A DNA stretch of 64,000 bases from Microbacterium sp. Leaf288. Its GTDB lineage: Bacteria > Actinomycetota > Actinomycetes > Actinomycetales > Microbacteriaceae. A program made the translations under genes and the position numbers. Positions within the stretch are counted from its first letter, which is position 1. Each line of letters opens with the position of its first letter. The stretch is taken from positions 62,001 through 126,000 of the forward strand of contig NZ_LMNI01000013.1 in assembly GCF_001422925.1 (NCBI RefSeq), read 5' to 3'. The notes under the pieces are model-generated. The model worked only from the letters and a program-made list of their open reading frames with translations, was not told where the DNA came from and made no database searches. Positions 1 through 8,352 of this stretch are shown one piece after another.

Positions 1-378
1 CTGCTCGTGCGCTACTCCTCGGACGAGGAGCTGCACGCCGCGCTCGAGGCGGTGCCCGGCTCGCTCACCGCGACGCTGCACTCGGAGTCCGGCGATGACG
101 TCGCGGCGGTGCTCGAGGTGCTCACCCGCAAGGCCGGGCGCGTGCTCTTCGCCGGCTGGCCGACGGGCGTCGCCGTGACCTGGTCGCAGCACCACGGCGG
201 CCCGTGGCCCGCGACGACGTCGCTGCACACCTCGGTCGGCGCGACCGCGATCCGCCGGTTCCTGCGGCCGGTCGTGTTCCAGGACGCGCCCGAGGCGCTC
301 CTTCCCGAGGCGCTTCGCGACGAGTCGCTGACGCGCCTGCCGCACCGCCGAAACGGCGTGCTCCGCACCGGCCGCTGA
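1..378 (+). CDS. Aldehyde dehydrogenase (NADP+), C-terminal fragment
   Basis: The reading frame is open at the left edge, so only the last 125 residues are seen. They match the C-terminus of NADP-dependent aldehyde dehydrogenases of the 2-oxoglutarate-semialdehyde type: a G-V-A-V-T stretch, then the H-H-G-G-P-W-P-A-T-T motif, an S-V-G-x-x-A-I-x-R-F-L-R-P-V block and a terminal A-L-L-P-E-A-L-R. The catalytic cysteine and nucleotide-binding parts lie outside the window. In sugar-acid pathways of this kind the enzyme oxidises 2-oxoglutarate semialdehyde to 2-oxoglutarate in the cytoplasm. The exact substrate cannot be judged from the fragment. It converges with the glycerate kinase gene and is followed by a dispersed repeat. 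Confidence 0.8.
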   Translation: MLVRYSSDEELHAALEAVPGSLTATLHSESGDDVAAVLEVLTRKAGRVLFAGWPTGVAVTWSQHHGGPWPATTSLHTSVGATAIRRFLRPVVFQDAPEALLPEALRDESLTRLPHRRNGVLRTGR

Positions 379-416
379 CGCGGTTCCGAGGGCCCCGGTT
401 GCCCGTTGGTCCGGGG

Positions 417-457
417 CGTTTCGACTCGCTCGTTCCTCGCTCGCTCAACGACCGGGA
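417..457 (+). repeat. Dispersed TTTCGACTCGCTCG repeat, copy 1
   Basis: A roughly 40-base sequence (CGTTTCGACTCGCTCG, then a TTCCTCGCTCGCTCAACGA block, ending CCGGGA) recurs at 3656-3693 and, in variant or inverted form, three times in 7209-7347. This copy lies between the convergent aldehyde dehydrogenase and glycerate kinase genes. All copies are intergenic and at gene 3' ends. Confidence 0.75.
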
Positions 458-498
458 CATTGCCCACCCCGCCGAGGGCCCAGGTTGTGCTGCCGAGG

Positions 499-1626
499 TC
501 AGCGGGGATCGAGCTCGCGAGCGAGCTGAGCGCCGGCCTCCTCGAGCCACCGCGCGGTCTCGGCCATCGCGGCCTCGCCCGAGCCCGCGAGCTCGGTGAG
601 CGACGCGGTCGCGGCGAAGCCCGAGGTGTCGGCGTCCGCCGCGATGCGGCCCGCCACCAGGGCGACCGGCACGCCGACCGCGGCGGCGACCGCGCCGACG
701 TGGGCGGGCACCTTGCCCGCCGCGGACTGACCGTCGTACGACCCTTCGCCCGTGACGACGACGGATGTCTCGCCCACCGCCGCGTCGAGTCCCACGAGCT
801 CCGCGACCGCCGCCGACCCGGGCACGAGGCTTGCGCCCCACGCGAGCAGTCCGAACCCGGTCCCGCCCGCCGCGCCGGCGCCCGGAGCCTCGGGGTCGGC
901 GTCGACCAGCTGGGCGAGCCGCGCGAGCCCGGCGTCGAGCACCGCGATGTCGTCGGGCAGCGCACCCTTCTGAGGCCCGAACACCGCAGCGGCCCCGCGC
1001 GGGCCCAGCAGCGGGTTGGTCACATCGCTGAGCACCGTCACACCGCCGGGCGGGAGCGGCGCCAGCCCTGAGAGGTCCGCCGCCGCCACAGAGCCGAGCC
1101 CACGTGCGCCGGCGACGACGGGCCGGGCCGCAGCATCCGTGAATCGCGCTCCGAGCGCGGTGAGCATGCCGGTGCCGCCGTCCGTGGACGAGCTCGAGCC
1201 GATGCCGAGCACGAGTCGCGAGACGCCGTGCGCGAGGGCGTCGGCGATCGCCTCGCCGAAGCCGCGCGTGTGCGCGTCGAAGGCGCGCAGGCGCGGCGGG
1301 GTGCCGAGCAGCTCGATGCCGCTCGTGTTCGCGAGTTCGACGACGGCGGTCCCGTGGGGTGCGTCGGGCGTCGGCGGCAGGAGGACCCATGACGCCTCGA
1401 CGGGCTCGTCCTCGGGGCCGGTCACCGTCACCGGCATGCGCTGCGCGCCCGGCACCGCGGCCGCGAAGGCGTCAACGGTGCCCTCGCCGCCGTCGGCCAT
1501 CGGCAGGAGCCGGAGGTCGCTGTCGGTGCTCTCGCGGCGCCACCCGGCGGCGAGCGCCTCGGCGGCGGCGGCCGCGCCGATCGTTCCCTTGAACGAATCG
1601 GGGGCGATCACGACGGTGTGAGCCAT
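499..1626 (-). CDS. Glycerate kinase (GlxK/GarK family)
   Basis: 375 residues, the usual length for the type-2 glycerate kinase family, which phosphorylates D-glycerate with ATP to 2- or 3-phosphoglycerate in the cytoplasm. The N-terminus V-V-I-A-P-D-S-F-K-G-T is the family signature. Other landmarks are M-A-D-G-G-E-G-T, G-I-G-S-S-S-S-T-D-G-G-T-G and a C-terminal V-T-G-E-G-S-Y-D-G-Q-S. I chose the ATG at 1626 because GAGGAG lies ten bases upstream, whereas the ATG at 1635 directly abuts that ribosome binding site. It is divergent from the ThuA-like gene, with 79 bases between the two starts. The gene would feed glycerate from sugar-acid breakdown into glycolysis. Confidence 0.9.
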   Translation of the reverse strand: MAHTVVIAPDSFKGTIGAAAAAEALAAGWRRESTDSDLRLLPMADGGEGTVDAFAAAVPGAQRMPVTVTGPEDEPVEASWVLLPPTPDAPHGTAVVELANTSGIELLGTPPRLRAFDAHTRGFGEAIADALAHGVSRLVLGIGSSSSTDGGTGMLTALGARFTDAAARPVVAGARGLGSVAAADLSGLAPLPPGGVTVLSDVTNPLLGPRGAAAVFGPQKGALPDDIAVLDAGLARLAQLVDADPEAPGAGAAGGTGFGLLAWGASLVPGSAAVAELVGLDAAVGETSVVVTGEGSYDGQSAAGKVPAHVGAVAAAVGVPVALVAGRIAADADTSGFAATASLTELAGSGEAAMAETARWLEEAGAQLARELDPR

Positions 1627-1705
1627 GGTCGTCATTCTCCTCGGACATGCACGGTGTTGTCTTTTCCGGCCGACAGGAGCGCGGGAAAGCGTTATCCTGC
1701 AGATC

Positions 1706-2407
1706 ATGGTATCCATGGAGCGACCGGAAGCCGAGTCCAGCCCACGCCGCGCGGTGATCGCGACCGGAACCGGCCGGTACGCCGACCCGTGGCATCCCTT
1801 CCCCGCGACCTCTTCCCGCATCGCCGACGCGCTGCGCGCGGACGGCTGGGACGTCACGGTCGATGACGATGTCGACCATGCGCTCTCGAGCCTCGACGGG
1901 TTCGATCTGCTCGTCGTCAACGCCGGCGACCCGTGGCGCGAGGGTGCGACCGAGCTGGGGCATCGCGCCGACCCCGCGGCGGACGCCGGCCTCCGCTCCG
2001 CGATCGCCCGCGGCATCGGGCTCATCGCCGTGCACGCCGCGCTCTCGAGCCTGCGCGACCACCCCGCCTGGCGCGAGGCGATCGGCGGCGAATGGCAGCC
2101 CGGAGTCTCGTGGCATCCCCCGATCGGCGACGCGAAGGTGCGGGTCGTCGACGGCGATCACCCCGTGAGCGGACGGATGCCGCACCTCGACGTCTTCGAC
2201 GAGCGCTACAGCGACCTCGTGGTCGATGACGGCGCACGCATCCTCGCGGTGCACGACGTCGACGGCGCCGAGCACGCCGCCGTGTGGGTGCGGGAGGCGC
2301 CGACCCGTGCGGTGGTGTGCTCGCTCGGACACGACGAGCGCTCCTACGACGCCCCGGAGCACGTGGCACTGCTCCAGCGCGCGGCACGCTGGGCCGCGCG
2401 GGTCTGA
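1706..2407 (+). CDS. ThuA-like domain protein
   Basis: About 233 residues. It resembles the trehalose-utilisation ThuA family, a class-I glutamine-amidotransferase-like fold often found with sugar oxidoreductases. Visible landmarks are an N-terminal A-V-I-A-T-G-T-G-R-Y strand, D-L-L-V-V-N-A-G-D-P-W, G-L-I-A-V-H-A-A-L-S-S-L and late S-L-G-H-D-E-R-S-Y motifs. The last resembles the S-L-G-H-D ending of ThuA proteins. The biochemical role of the family is poorly defined. The start at 1706 lacks a clear ribosome binding site, and the ATG at 1715 is an alternative. It shares a 79-base divergent promoter region with glycerate kinase and is followed by a hairpin. Confidence 0.75.
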   Translation: MVSMERPEAESSPRRAVIATGTGRYADPWHPFPATSSRIADALRADGWDVTVDDDVDHALSSLDGFDLLVVNAGDPWREGATELGHRADPAADAGLRSAIARGIGLIAVHAALSSLRDHPAWREAIGGEWQPGVSWHPPIGDAKVRVVDGDHPVSGRMPHLDVFDERYSDLVVDDGARILAVHDVDGAEHAAVWVREAPTRAVVCSLGHDERSYDAPEHVALLQRAARWAARV

Positions 2408-2443
2408 GGCTCGACACCGGTGCACAGAATCGGAGCTCTTGCA

Positions 2444-2482
2444 CGACACGCCGGATGACGGATGCCGCGACCCGGCGTGTCG
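2444..2482 (+). terminator. Hairpin downstream of the ThuA-like gene
   Basis: A perfect 11-base inverted repeat, CGACACGCCGG at 2444-2454 and CCGGCGTGTCG at 2472-2482, encloses a 17-base loop that carries a CGGATGCCGCG motif. There is no T-tract. It lies in the 200-base gap before galE; I see nothing else definite there. Confidence 0.5.
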
Positions 2483-2607
2483 GCCGAAACCTCCGACGCC
2501 GTGCACGCCGACCCCCGGCCGACACCGGATTCGAGGCATCCGTCCGACCGGGCAGAATGGAGGCGGCGCCGCTCGGCGCATTCGCCCCCACCTGAATCCG
2601 GAGTGAC

Positions 2608-3594
2608 ATGTCCTGGCTCGTGACCGGAGGCGCCGGCTACATCGGCGCCCACATCGTCCGTGCGCTCGCAGATGCGGGCCTGAACTCCGTCGTGATCGAC
2701 GACCTCTCGAGCGGGCATGCGTCGTTCGTGCCGGAGGGCGTGCCGTTCGTGCAGGGGTCGATCCTCGACGGCGAACTCGTCGAGCGCACCCTGCGCGAGC
2801 ACGAGGTCGTGGGCGTCATCCACCTCGCCGGCTTCAAGTACGCCGGGGTCTCGGTGCAGCGTCCGCTGCACACCTACGCGCAGAACGTCGAGGGCACGCG
2901 CGTGCTCCTGGCCGCCATGCAGGCGGCGGGTGTCGCGAACCTGGTCTTCTCGTCGTCAGCCGCGGTGTACGGCACCCCCGACGTCCCGCTCGTGACCGAG
3001 GACCTGCCCAAGCGCCCGGCCTCGCCCTACGGCGAGTCGAAGCTCATCGGCGAGTGGATCATCCGCGACCAGGCGATCGCGACGGCCGCCTCCGAGCACG
3101 CCCTCCGCTACACCGCACTGCGCTACTTCAACGTCGTCGGCTCGGGTGACCCGTCGGTGTACGACACCAGCCCGCACAACCTCTTCCCTCTCGTGTTCGA
3201 GGCGCTGCTCGCCGGGAAGACGCCCCGCATCAACGGCGACGACTACGACACCCCCGACGGCACGAACGTGCGCGACTACGTGCACGTCGCCGACATCGCG
3301 GCGGCCCACGTCGCGGCCGCTCAGCGCCTGCTGGCGAACCGGCCGATCGAGCCCGCGTACAACCTCGGCTCGCAGAACGGCCTGAGCGTCCGCGAGATCA
3401 TGAACGCGATGGGCCGCGTCACCGGCATCGACTTCACGCCCGAGATCGCACCCCGCCGGCCCGGTGATCCCGACCGCATCGTCGCCACCGGCGAGCTCGC
3501 GGCCCGCGACCTGGACTGGAAGAACCGCTACAGCGTCGACGAGATGGTCCGCACCGGCTGGGAGGCCCGCCAGGCGGCGACCCCCGCTCGGTGA
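2608..3594 (+). CDS. galE: UDP-glucose 4-epimerase
   Basis: 328 residues, an extended SDR that interconverts UDP-galactose and UDP-glucose with bound NAD. The N-terminal G-G-A-G-Y-I-G is the dinucleotide loop. The catalytic triad residues are visible as S117 (in F-S-S-S-A-A-V-Y-G), Y141 and K145 (S-P-Y-G-E-S-K). L-R-Y-F-N-V-V-G and N-V-R-D-Y-V-H-V-A-D are typical galE blocks. Length and start agree with the family. It completes the Leloir pathway with galT and galK 1-3 kb downstream but is transcribed separately and converges with the LacI gene. The shared 3' gap holds a hairpin and a dispersed repeat. Confidence 0.93.
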   Translation: MSWLVTGGAGYIGAHIVRALADAGLNSVVIDDLSSGHASFVPEGVPFVQGSILDGELVERTLREHEVVGVIHLAGFKYAGVSVQRPLHTYAQNVEGTRVLLAAMQAAGVANLVFSSSAAVYGTPDVPLVTEDLPKRPASPYGESKLIGEWIIRDQAIATAASEHALRYTALRYFNVVGSGDPSVYDTSPHNLFPLVFEALLAGKTPRINGDDYDTPDGTNVRDYVHVADIAAAHVAAAQRLLANRPIEPAYNLGSQNGLSVREIMNAMGRVTGIDFTPEIAPRRPGDPDRIVATGELAARDLDWKNRYSVDEMVRTGWEARQAATPAR

Positions 3595-3620
3595 GCGGAG
3601 GGCGCTCCGGCGCCGCAGAC

Positions 3621-3664
3621 GAAACGCCTCGACCCCGCGGTCTGCGCCGGGTTCGAGGCGTTTC
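3621..3664. terminator. Hairpin between convergent galE and lacI-type gene
   Basis: Perfect 12-base arms GAAACGCCTCGA (3621-3632) and TCGAGGCGTTTC (3653-3664) with a 20-base loop. Its position between two converging genes suits a bidirectional terminator. Confidence 0.6.
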
Positions 3665-3693
3665 GACTCGCTTCGCTCGCTCAACGACCGGGA
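3656..3693 (+). repeat. Dispersed TTTCGACTCGCT repeat, copy 2
   Basis: GGCGTTTCGACTCGCTTCGC followed by TCGCTCAACGACCGGGA matches the copy at 417-457 with a short internal deletion. It overlaps the right arm of the galE/lacI hairpin and runs into the 3' end of the LacI gene. Confidence 0.7.
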
Positions 3694-4685
3694 GTTGGGG
3701 CGGGCGCGGTGCTCTCGCGCACGACGAGGCGCGTGGGCACGGTCTCGAATGCGGCCGGCGCGGCGGCCTCGATGCCGTCGACGAGGGCCGCGACCGCGCG
3801 CGCGCCGAGGGCGTCGAAGTCCTGCCGCACCGTGGTGAGAGGCGGCCGGTAGTCGGCGGCATCCGCCACGTCGTCGAAGCCGACCACGCTCACGTCTCCC
3901 GGCACGCTGCGCCCCGACTCGGCGACCGCGCGCAGCACTCCCAGCGCCATCTGGTCGTTGGCGGCGAAGACGGCGGTCGCACCGGATTCGAGAAGAGCGG
4001 ATGCTGCCGCGAAGCCCGACGCGGACGTCCAATCGCCGCGCACCACGGGCGGCACCGACGCGCCGGCTGCCGTCAGCGCCTCGCGCCAGCCGCGCTCGCG
4101 CTCGGCGGCGGCGAACGACCCGCCGGGGCCGGCGAGATGGCGCACGGTCGCGTGCCCGAGCGCCAGCAGGTGCTCGGTGGCGTGCCGAGCCCCGCCGGCA
4201 TGGTCGGTCTCGACCACGCCGAAGCGATCGTCGCGCGGGGAGTCGACCACCACGAGCCGGAGCCCCGCGGCGCCGACATCGGCTCCGCGGACGTGGGCCG
4301 TCGCCTCGTTGAGCACGATCGCGCCGTCCACGCCCTGCTCTGCGAGTCGCTCGAAGGCCGCGGCAACGTCTCCGTCGGCGCCGAGCGTCACCACCGTGAG
4401 CGCGTAGCCGCGGGTGGCCGCGGCATCCGCCACCGCCTGCAGCATGCGGGAGTTGCCCACCGAGGCGAGCGTCGACACCACGAGCCCGATGGTCTGCGTG
4501 CGGCCGGTGCGCAGGGCCCGCGCGGCACGGTGCGGGCGGTAGCCGAGCTCCGTCATCGCCGCTTCGATGCGCGCGCGGGTCTCGGGGTCGACGCGGGGGC
4601 TCGCGTTCACCACCCGCGACACGGTCTGACCGGAGACGCCCGCGCGCTCCGCGACGTCCGCCATCGACACGCGCCTGGCCGTCAT
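3681..4685 (-). CDS. LacI-family transcriptional repressor of galTK (inferred)
   Basis: 334 residues. An N-terminal LacI helix-turn-helix (S-M-A-D-V-A-E-R-A-G-V-S-G-Q-T-V-S-R-V-V-N) and hinge helix (Y-R-P-H-R-A-A-R-A-L-R-T-G) precede a periplasmic-binding-protein-like effector domain (T-I-G-L-V-V-S onward; F-A-A-N-D-Q-M-A-L-G-V-L; V-G-F-D-D-V). The gene is divergent from galT-galK. The 93-base gap and the galT start contain two TGTTGACG-type operators, so it probably represses galTK, and perhaps itself, until a galactose-related ligand binds. The ligand is inferred from context only. Confidence 0.9.
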   Translation of the reverse strand: MTARRVSMADVAERAGVSGQTVSRVVNASPRVDPETRARIEAAMTELGYRPHRAARALRTGRTQTIGLVVSTLASVGNSRMLQAVADAAATRGYALTVVTLGADGDVAAAFERLAEQGVDGAIVLNEATAHVRGADVGAAGLRLVVVDSPRDDRFGVVETDHAGGARHATEHLLALGHATVRHLAGPGGSFAAAERERGWREALTAAGASVPPVVRGDWTSASGFAAASALLESGATAVFAANDQMALGVLRAVAESGRSVPGDVSVVGFDDVADAADYRPPLTTVRQDFDALGARAVAALVDGIEAAAPAAFETVPTRLVVRESTAPAPTPGR

Positions 4686-4739
4686 GCCCCACCCCGATTC
4701 GCTGGGATGCCGTCGATGTCACATCGGGTTGCAGCATCC

Positions 4740-4755
4740 ATGTTGACGATAACAT
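4740..4755. promoter_or_regulatory. LacI-type operator O1 upstream of galT
   Basis: ATGTTGACGATAACAT has perfect outer arms (ATGTT/AACAT) and the central CG typical of LacI-family sites (general pattern TGTnAnCGnTnACA). It contains TAACAT, a plausible -10 hexamer for galT, so binding would occlude the promoter. The assignment to the adjacent LacI protein is inference. Confidence 0.6.
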
Positions 4756-4771
4756 AGCCGAGTTGGTACCG

Positions 4772-4785
4772 TGTTGACGTGAACA
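4772..4785. promoter_or_regulatory. LacI-type operator O2 overlapping the galT start
   Basis: TGTTGACGTGAACA pairs six of seven half-site positions about a central CG and repeats the TGTTGACG of O1. The O1-to-O2 spacing is 31 bases, about three helical turns. It overlaps the proposed GTG start of galT, which would explain the missing ribosome binding site there. Confidence 0.55.
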
Positions 4786-5977
4786 TGCCTCAGGATGACA
4801 CCGTCGTGTCCGCCCAGGACCTCCCCGCCGAGACGCTCGGCGCGGGAGTGGTGAAGCGCCCGACCCGCCTTGCCGACGGTCGCGAGCTGATCTACTACGA
4901 CGACCCCGAGACGACGCTCGGCCCCGACCGTGCGGTCGACGCACGCGACCTCGCGCCGCGGCCCGAGACCGCGACGATGCGCCGCGACGTGCTCACCGGG
5001 GACTGGGTGTCGGTCGCTGCGGCCCGGCAGAACCGCGCTTTCCTGCCGCCGGCGCACCTCGACCCGCTCTCCCCGCAGACGCCGACCAACCCGTCCGAGA
5101 TCCCGTCGCTCTACGACGTGGCCGTGTTCGAGAACAAGTCGCCGTCGTTCGGGCCCGCGCTCGCCGTCACGCACGGCGATGCGCCCGCCGGCGTCGACGC
5201 TCCCCGTGACCTCGACGACCTCGTCGCGCCCGGTCTCGGCCGCACCCGCACGAGCGTGGGCCGCTGCGAGGTCGTCTGCTTCAGCCCCGAGCACTCGGGC
5301 TCGTTCGGCTCGCTCTCGGCGACCCGCGCCCGCACCGTGATCGAGGCGTGGGCGGACCGCACCGCCGCGCTCTCGGCACTGCCGGGGATCGAGCAGGTGT
5401 TCCCGTTCGAGAACCGCGGCGAGGCGATCGGCGTCACGCTCCCCCACCCGCACGGGCAGATCTACGCGTACCCGTACATCACCCCGCGCACGACGAGCCT
5501 GCTCGCCTCGATCGACCGCGAGGGGCCCGACCTGTTCTCCCGCATCCTCGAGTTCGAGCGCGCCGGCGACCGCGTGATCCTCGAGGGCGAGCACTGGACG
5601 GCGTTCGTGCCCTTCGCCGCGCGCTGGCCGATCGAGATCCACCTGCTGCCGCACCGCCACGTCGCGGATTTCGCCGAGACGACCGATGCCGAGCGCGACG
5701 AGCTCGCTCCGCTCTATCTGCGGCTGCTCCGGGGCGTCGACGCGCTCTACGACACCCCCACCCCGTACATCGCCGCCTGGCACCAGGCGCCGGTGCACCG
5801 CGGCCGCGACAGCGCGCGCCTTCACCTCCAGCTGACGTCGCCGCGCCGCGCGGCAGACAAGCTCAAGTTCCTCGCCGGGTCCGAGGCCGCCATGGGCGCC
5901 TGGATCGGCGACGTCCCACCCGAGACGGCCGCAGCGTCGCTGCGCGACGCCGTCGCATCCATCCCCGAGGAGACCCT

Positions 5978-5981
<4 letters not shown>
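4779..5981 (+). CDS. galT: Galactose-1-phosphate uridylyltransferase
   Basis: 400 residues. It transfers UMP from UDP-glucose to galactose-1-phosphate in the Leloir pathway. The active-site H-P-H-G-Q motif is at residues 223-227, with the nucleophile H225. G-R-x-E-V-V-C-F-S-P-E-H and W-P-I-E-I-H-L-L-P-H-R-H are further family blocks. It is somewhat longer than usual at the N-terminus. The GTG at 4779 has no ribosome binding site and ATG 4785 is the alternative, so translation may be near-leaderless. It overlaps galK by four bases (GTGA), forming a two-gene operon under the two LacI-type operators. Confidence 0.92.
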
Positions 5982-7174
<1,193 letters not shown>

Positions 7175-7208
7175 CGGTCTCGCGCCCGGGTTGCTCGCGG
7201 GCCCGACG

Positions 7209-7347
7209 CGTTTCGACTGCGGGCGCCAGAGCGCCCTTCGCTCAACGAGCGGGAATTCCGGTCGTCGAGCGAGCGAGGAACGAGTCAGTCGACACGCCCC
7301 GGCAATTCCGTTCGTTGAGCGAGCGAGGAACGAGCGAGTCGAAACGC
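7209..7347. repeat. Cluster of three dispersed repeats after galK
   Basis: The 317-base gap 7175-7491 contains no gene. It holds a variant copy of the TTTCGACT...CTCAACGA repeat in plus orientation (about 7209-7252, with an internal GGGCGC/GCGCCC hairpin at 7221-7236) and two inverted copies (about 7263-7297 and 7311-7347) separated by a repeated ATTCCG. The outer ends CGTTTCGACT and AGTCGAAACG form a long inverted repeat. The rest holds a hairpin (7425-7469) and the ribosome binding site of the next gene. Confidence 0.7.
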
Positions 7348-7424
7348 CCGAGCGCGGCGCAGACACCTCGCTCTTGAACGCCGTGTGAACGCTCGTGACG
7401 CGCCGGTGCAAGACACTGGCGAGG

Positions 7425-7469
7425 ACGGATGCCGCGGCCTAGCGTCGAACGCAGGGTCGCGGCATCCGT
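7425..7469. terminator. 12-base inverted repeat built on CGGATGCCGCG
   Basis: ACGGATGCCGCG (7425-7436) and CGCGGCATCCGT (7458-7469) are perfectly complementary around a 21-base loop. It lies just upstream of the alpha/beta hydrolase gene. It could terminate galTK transcription or act as a leader structure. It uses the CGGATGC motif that is frequent across the window. Confidence 0.45.
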
Positions 7470-7491
7470 TCGCGATCCGGAAGGAGCGATC

Positions 7492-8334
7492 GTGGCGTAC
7501 ATCACCGTCGGGACCGAGAACTCGGTGGACATCGACCTCTACTACACCGACCAGGGACCGACGGACGCCCAGCCCGTCGTGCTGATCCACGGCTTTCCGC
7601 TGAACGGCGAGTCGTGGGGCAAGCAGCAGGCGGCGCTGCTGGACGCCGGGTACCGCGTGATCGCGTACGACCGCCGCGGATTCGGCCAGTCGAGCAAGGT
7701 CGGCTCGGGGTTCGACTACGACACGTTCGCCGGCGACCTGCATGCGCTCATCGAGGACCTCGACCTCCGCGATGCCGTGCTCGTGGGCTTCTCGATGGGC
7801 ACGGGCGAGATCGCGCGCTACCTGTCGCGCTACGGCAGCGGCCGCGTCGCGAAGGCGGCGTTCCTCGGCTCGCTCGAACCGTTCCTGCTCATCACGGACG
7901 ACAACCCCGACGGGGCCGGCCCGCAGGAGTTCTTCGACGGGATCGCGCAGTCTGTGCGCGACGACCGCTATGCCTTCATCGCCGGGTTCTACAAGGACTT
8001 CTACAACCTCGACGACACGCTCGGTTCGCGCATCTCGCAGGAGGCGCTCGACGCGAGCATCCAGGTCGCGACCTACGCCGGCAACGCCGCGATCGCCGCT
8101 GCGCCGCTGACCTGGCCGACGGACTTCCGCGCCGACATCCCCGCCGTCGACGTCCCCGCGCTCATCCTGCACGGCACCGCCGACAACATCCTGCCGATCG
8201 ACAAGACGGCCCGGCGCTTCAAGGAACTCCTCCCCGACGCCACGTACGTGGAGATCGAGGGCGCCCCGCACGGCCTGCTGTGGACCCACGGCGCCGAGGT
8301 CAACGAGGCGCTGCTCGCCTTCCTCAACAGCTGA
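7492..8334 (+). CDS. Alpha/beta hydrolase, non-heme chloroperoxidase-like
   Basis: 280 residues, the usual length of the bacterial non-heme halo-/perhydrolase branch of alpha/beta hydrolases. The nucleophile elbow is G-F-S-M-G with S101, the acid is D231 (G-T-A-D-N) and the histidine is H260 (G-A-P-H-G-L-L-W). The oxyanion loop H-G-F-P-L-N-G-E-S-W is near residue 31. Members hydrolyse esters or form peracids, and the substrate is unknown here. The GTG start is fixed by a perfect GGAAGGAG five bases upstream. It converges with the GH3 gene, with only 18 bases between them. Confidence 0.85.
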   Translation: MAYITVGTENSVDIDLYYTDQGPTDAQPVVLIHGFPLNGESWGKQQAALLDAGYRVIAYDRRGFGQSSKVGSGFDYDTFAGDLHALIEDLDLRDAVLVGFSMGTGEIARYLSRYGSGRVAKAAFLGSLEPFLLITDDNPDGAGPQEFFDGIAQSVRDDRYAFIAGFYKDFYNLDDTLGSRISQEALDASIQVATYAGNAAIAAAPLTWPTDFRADIPAVDVPALILHGTADNILPIDKTARRFKELLPDATYVEIEGAPHGLLWTHGAEVNEALLAFLNS

Positions 8335-8352
8335 GGCATCCGGTCGTGCAGA

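Noticed and set aside
7209..7347. Repeat cluster after galK as a CRISPR array
   Set aside because: Copies are in both orientations, imperfect, without regular spacers, and the same repeat occurs singly elsewhere; no cas genes are present.
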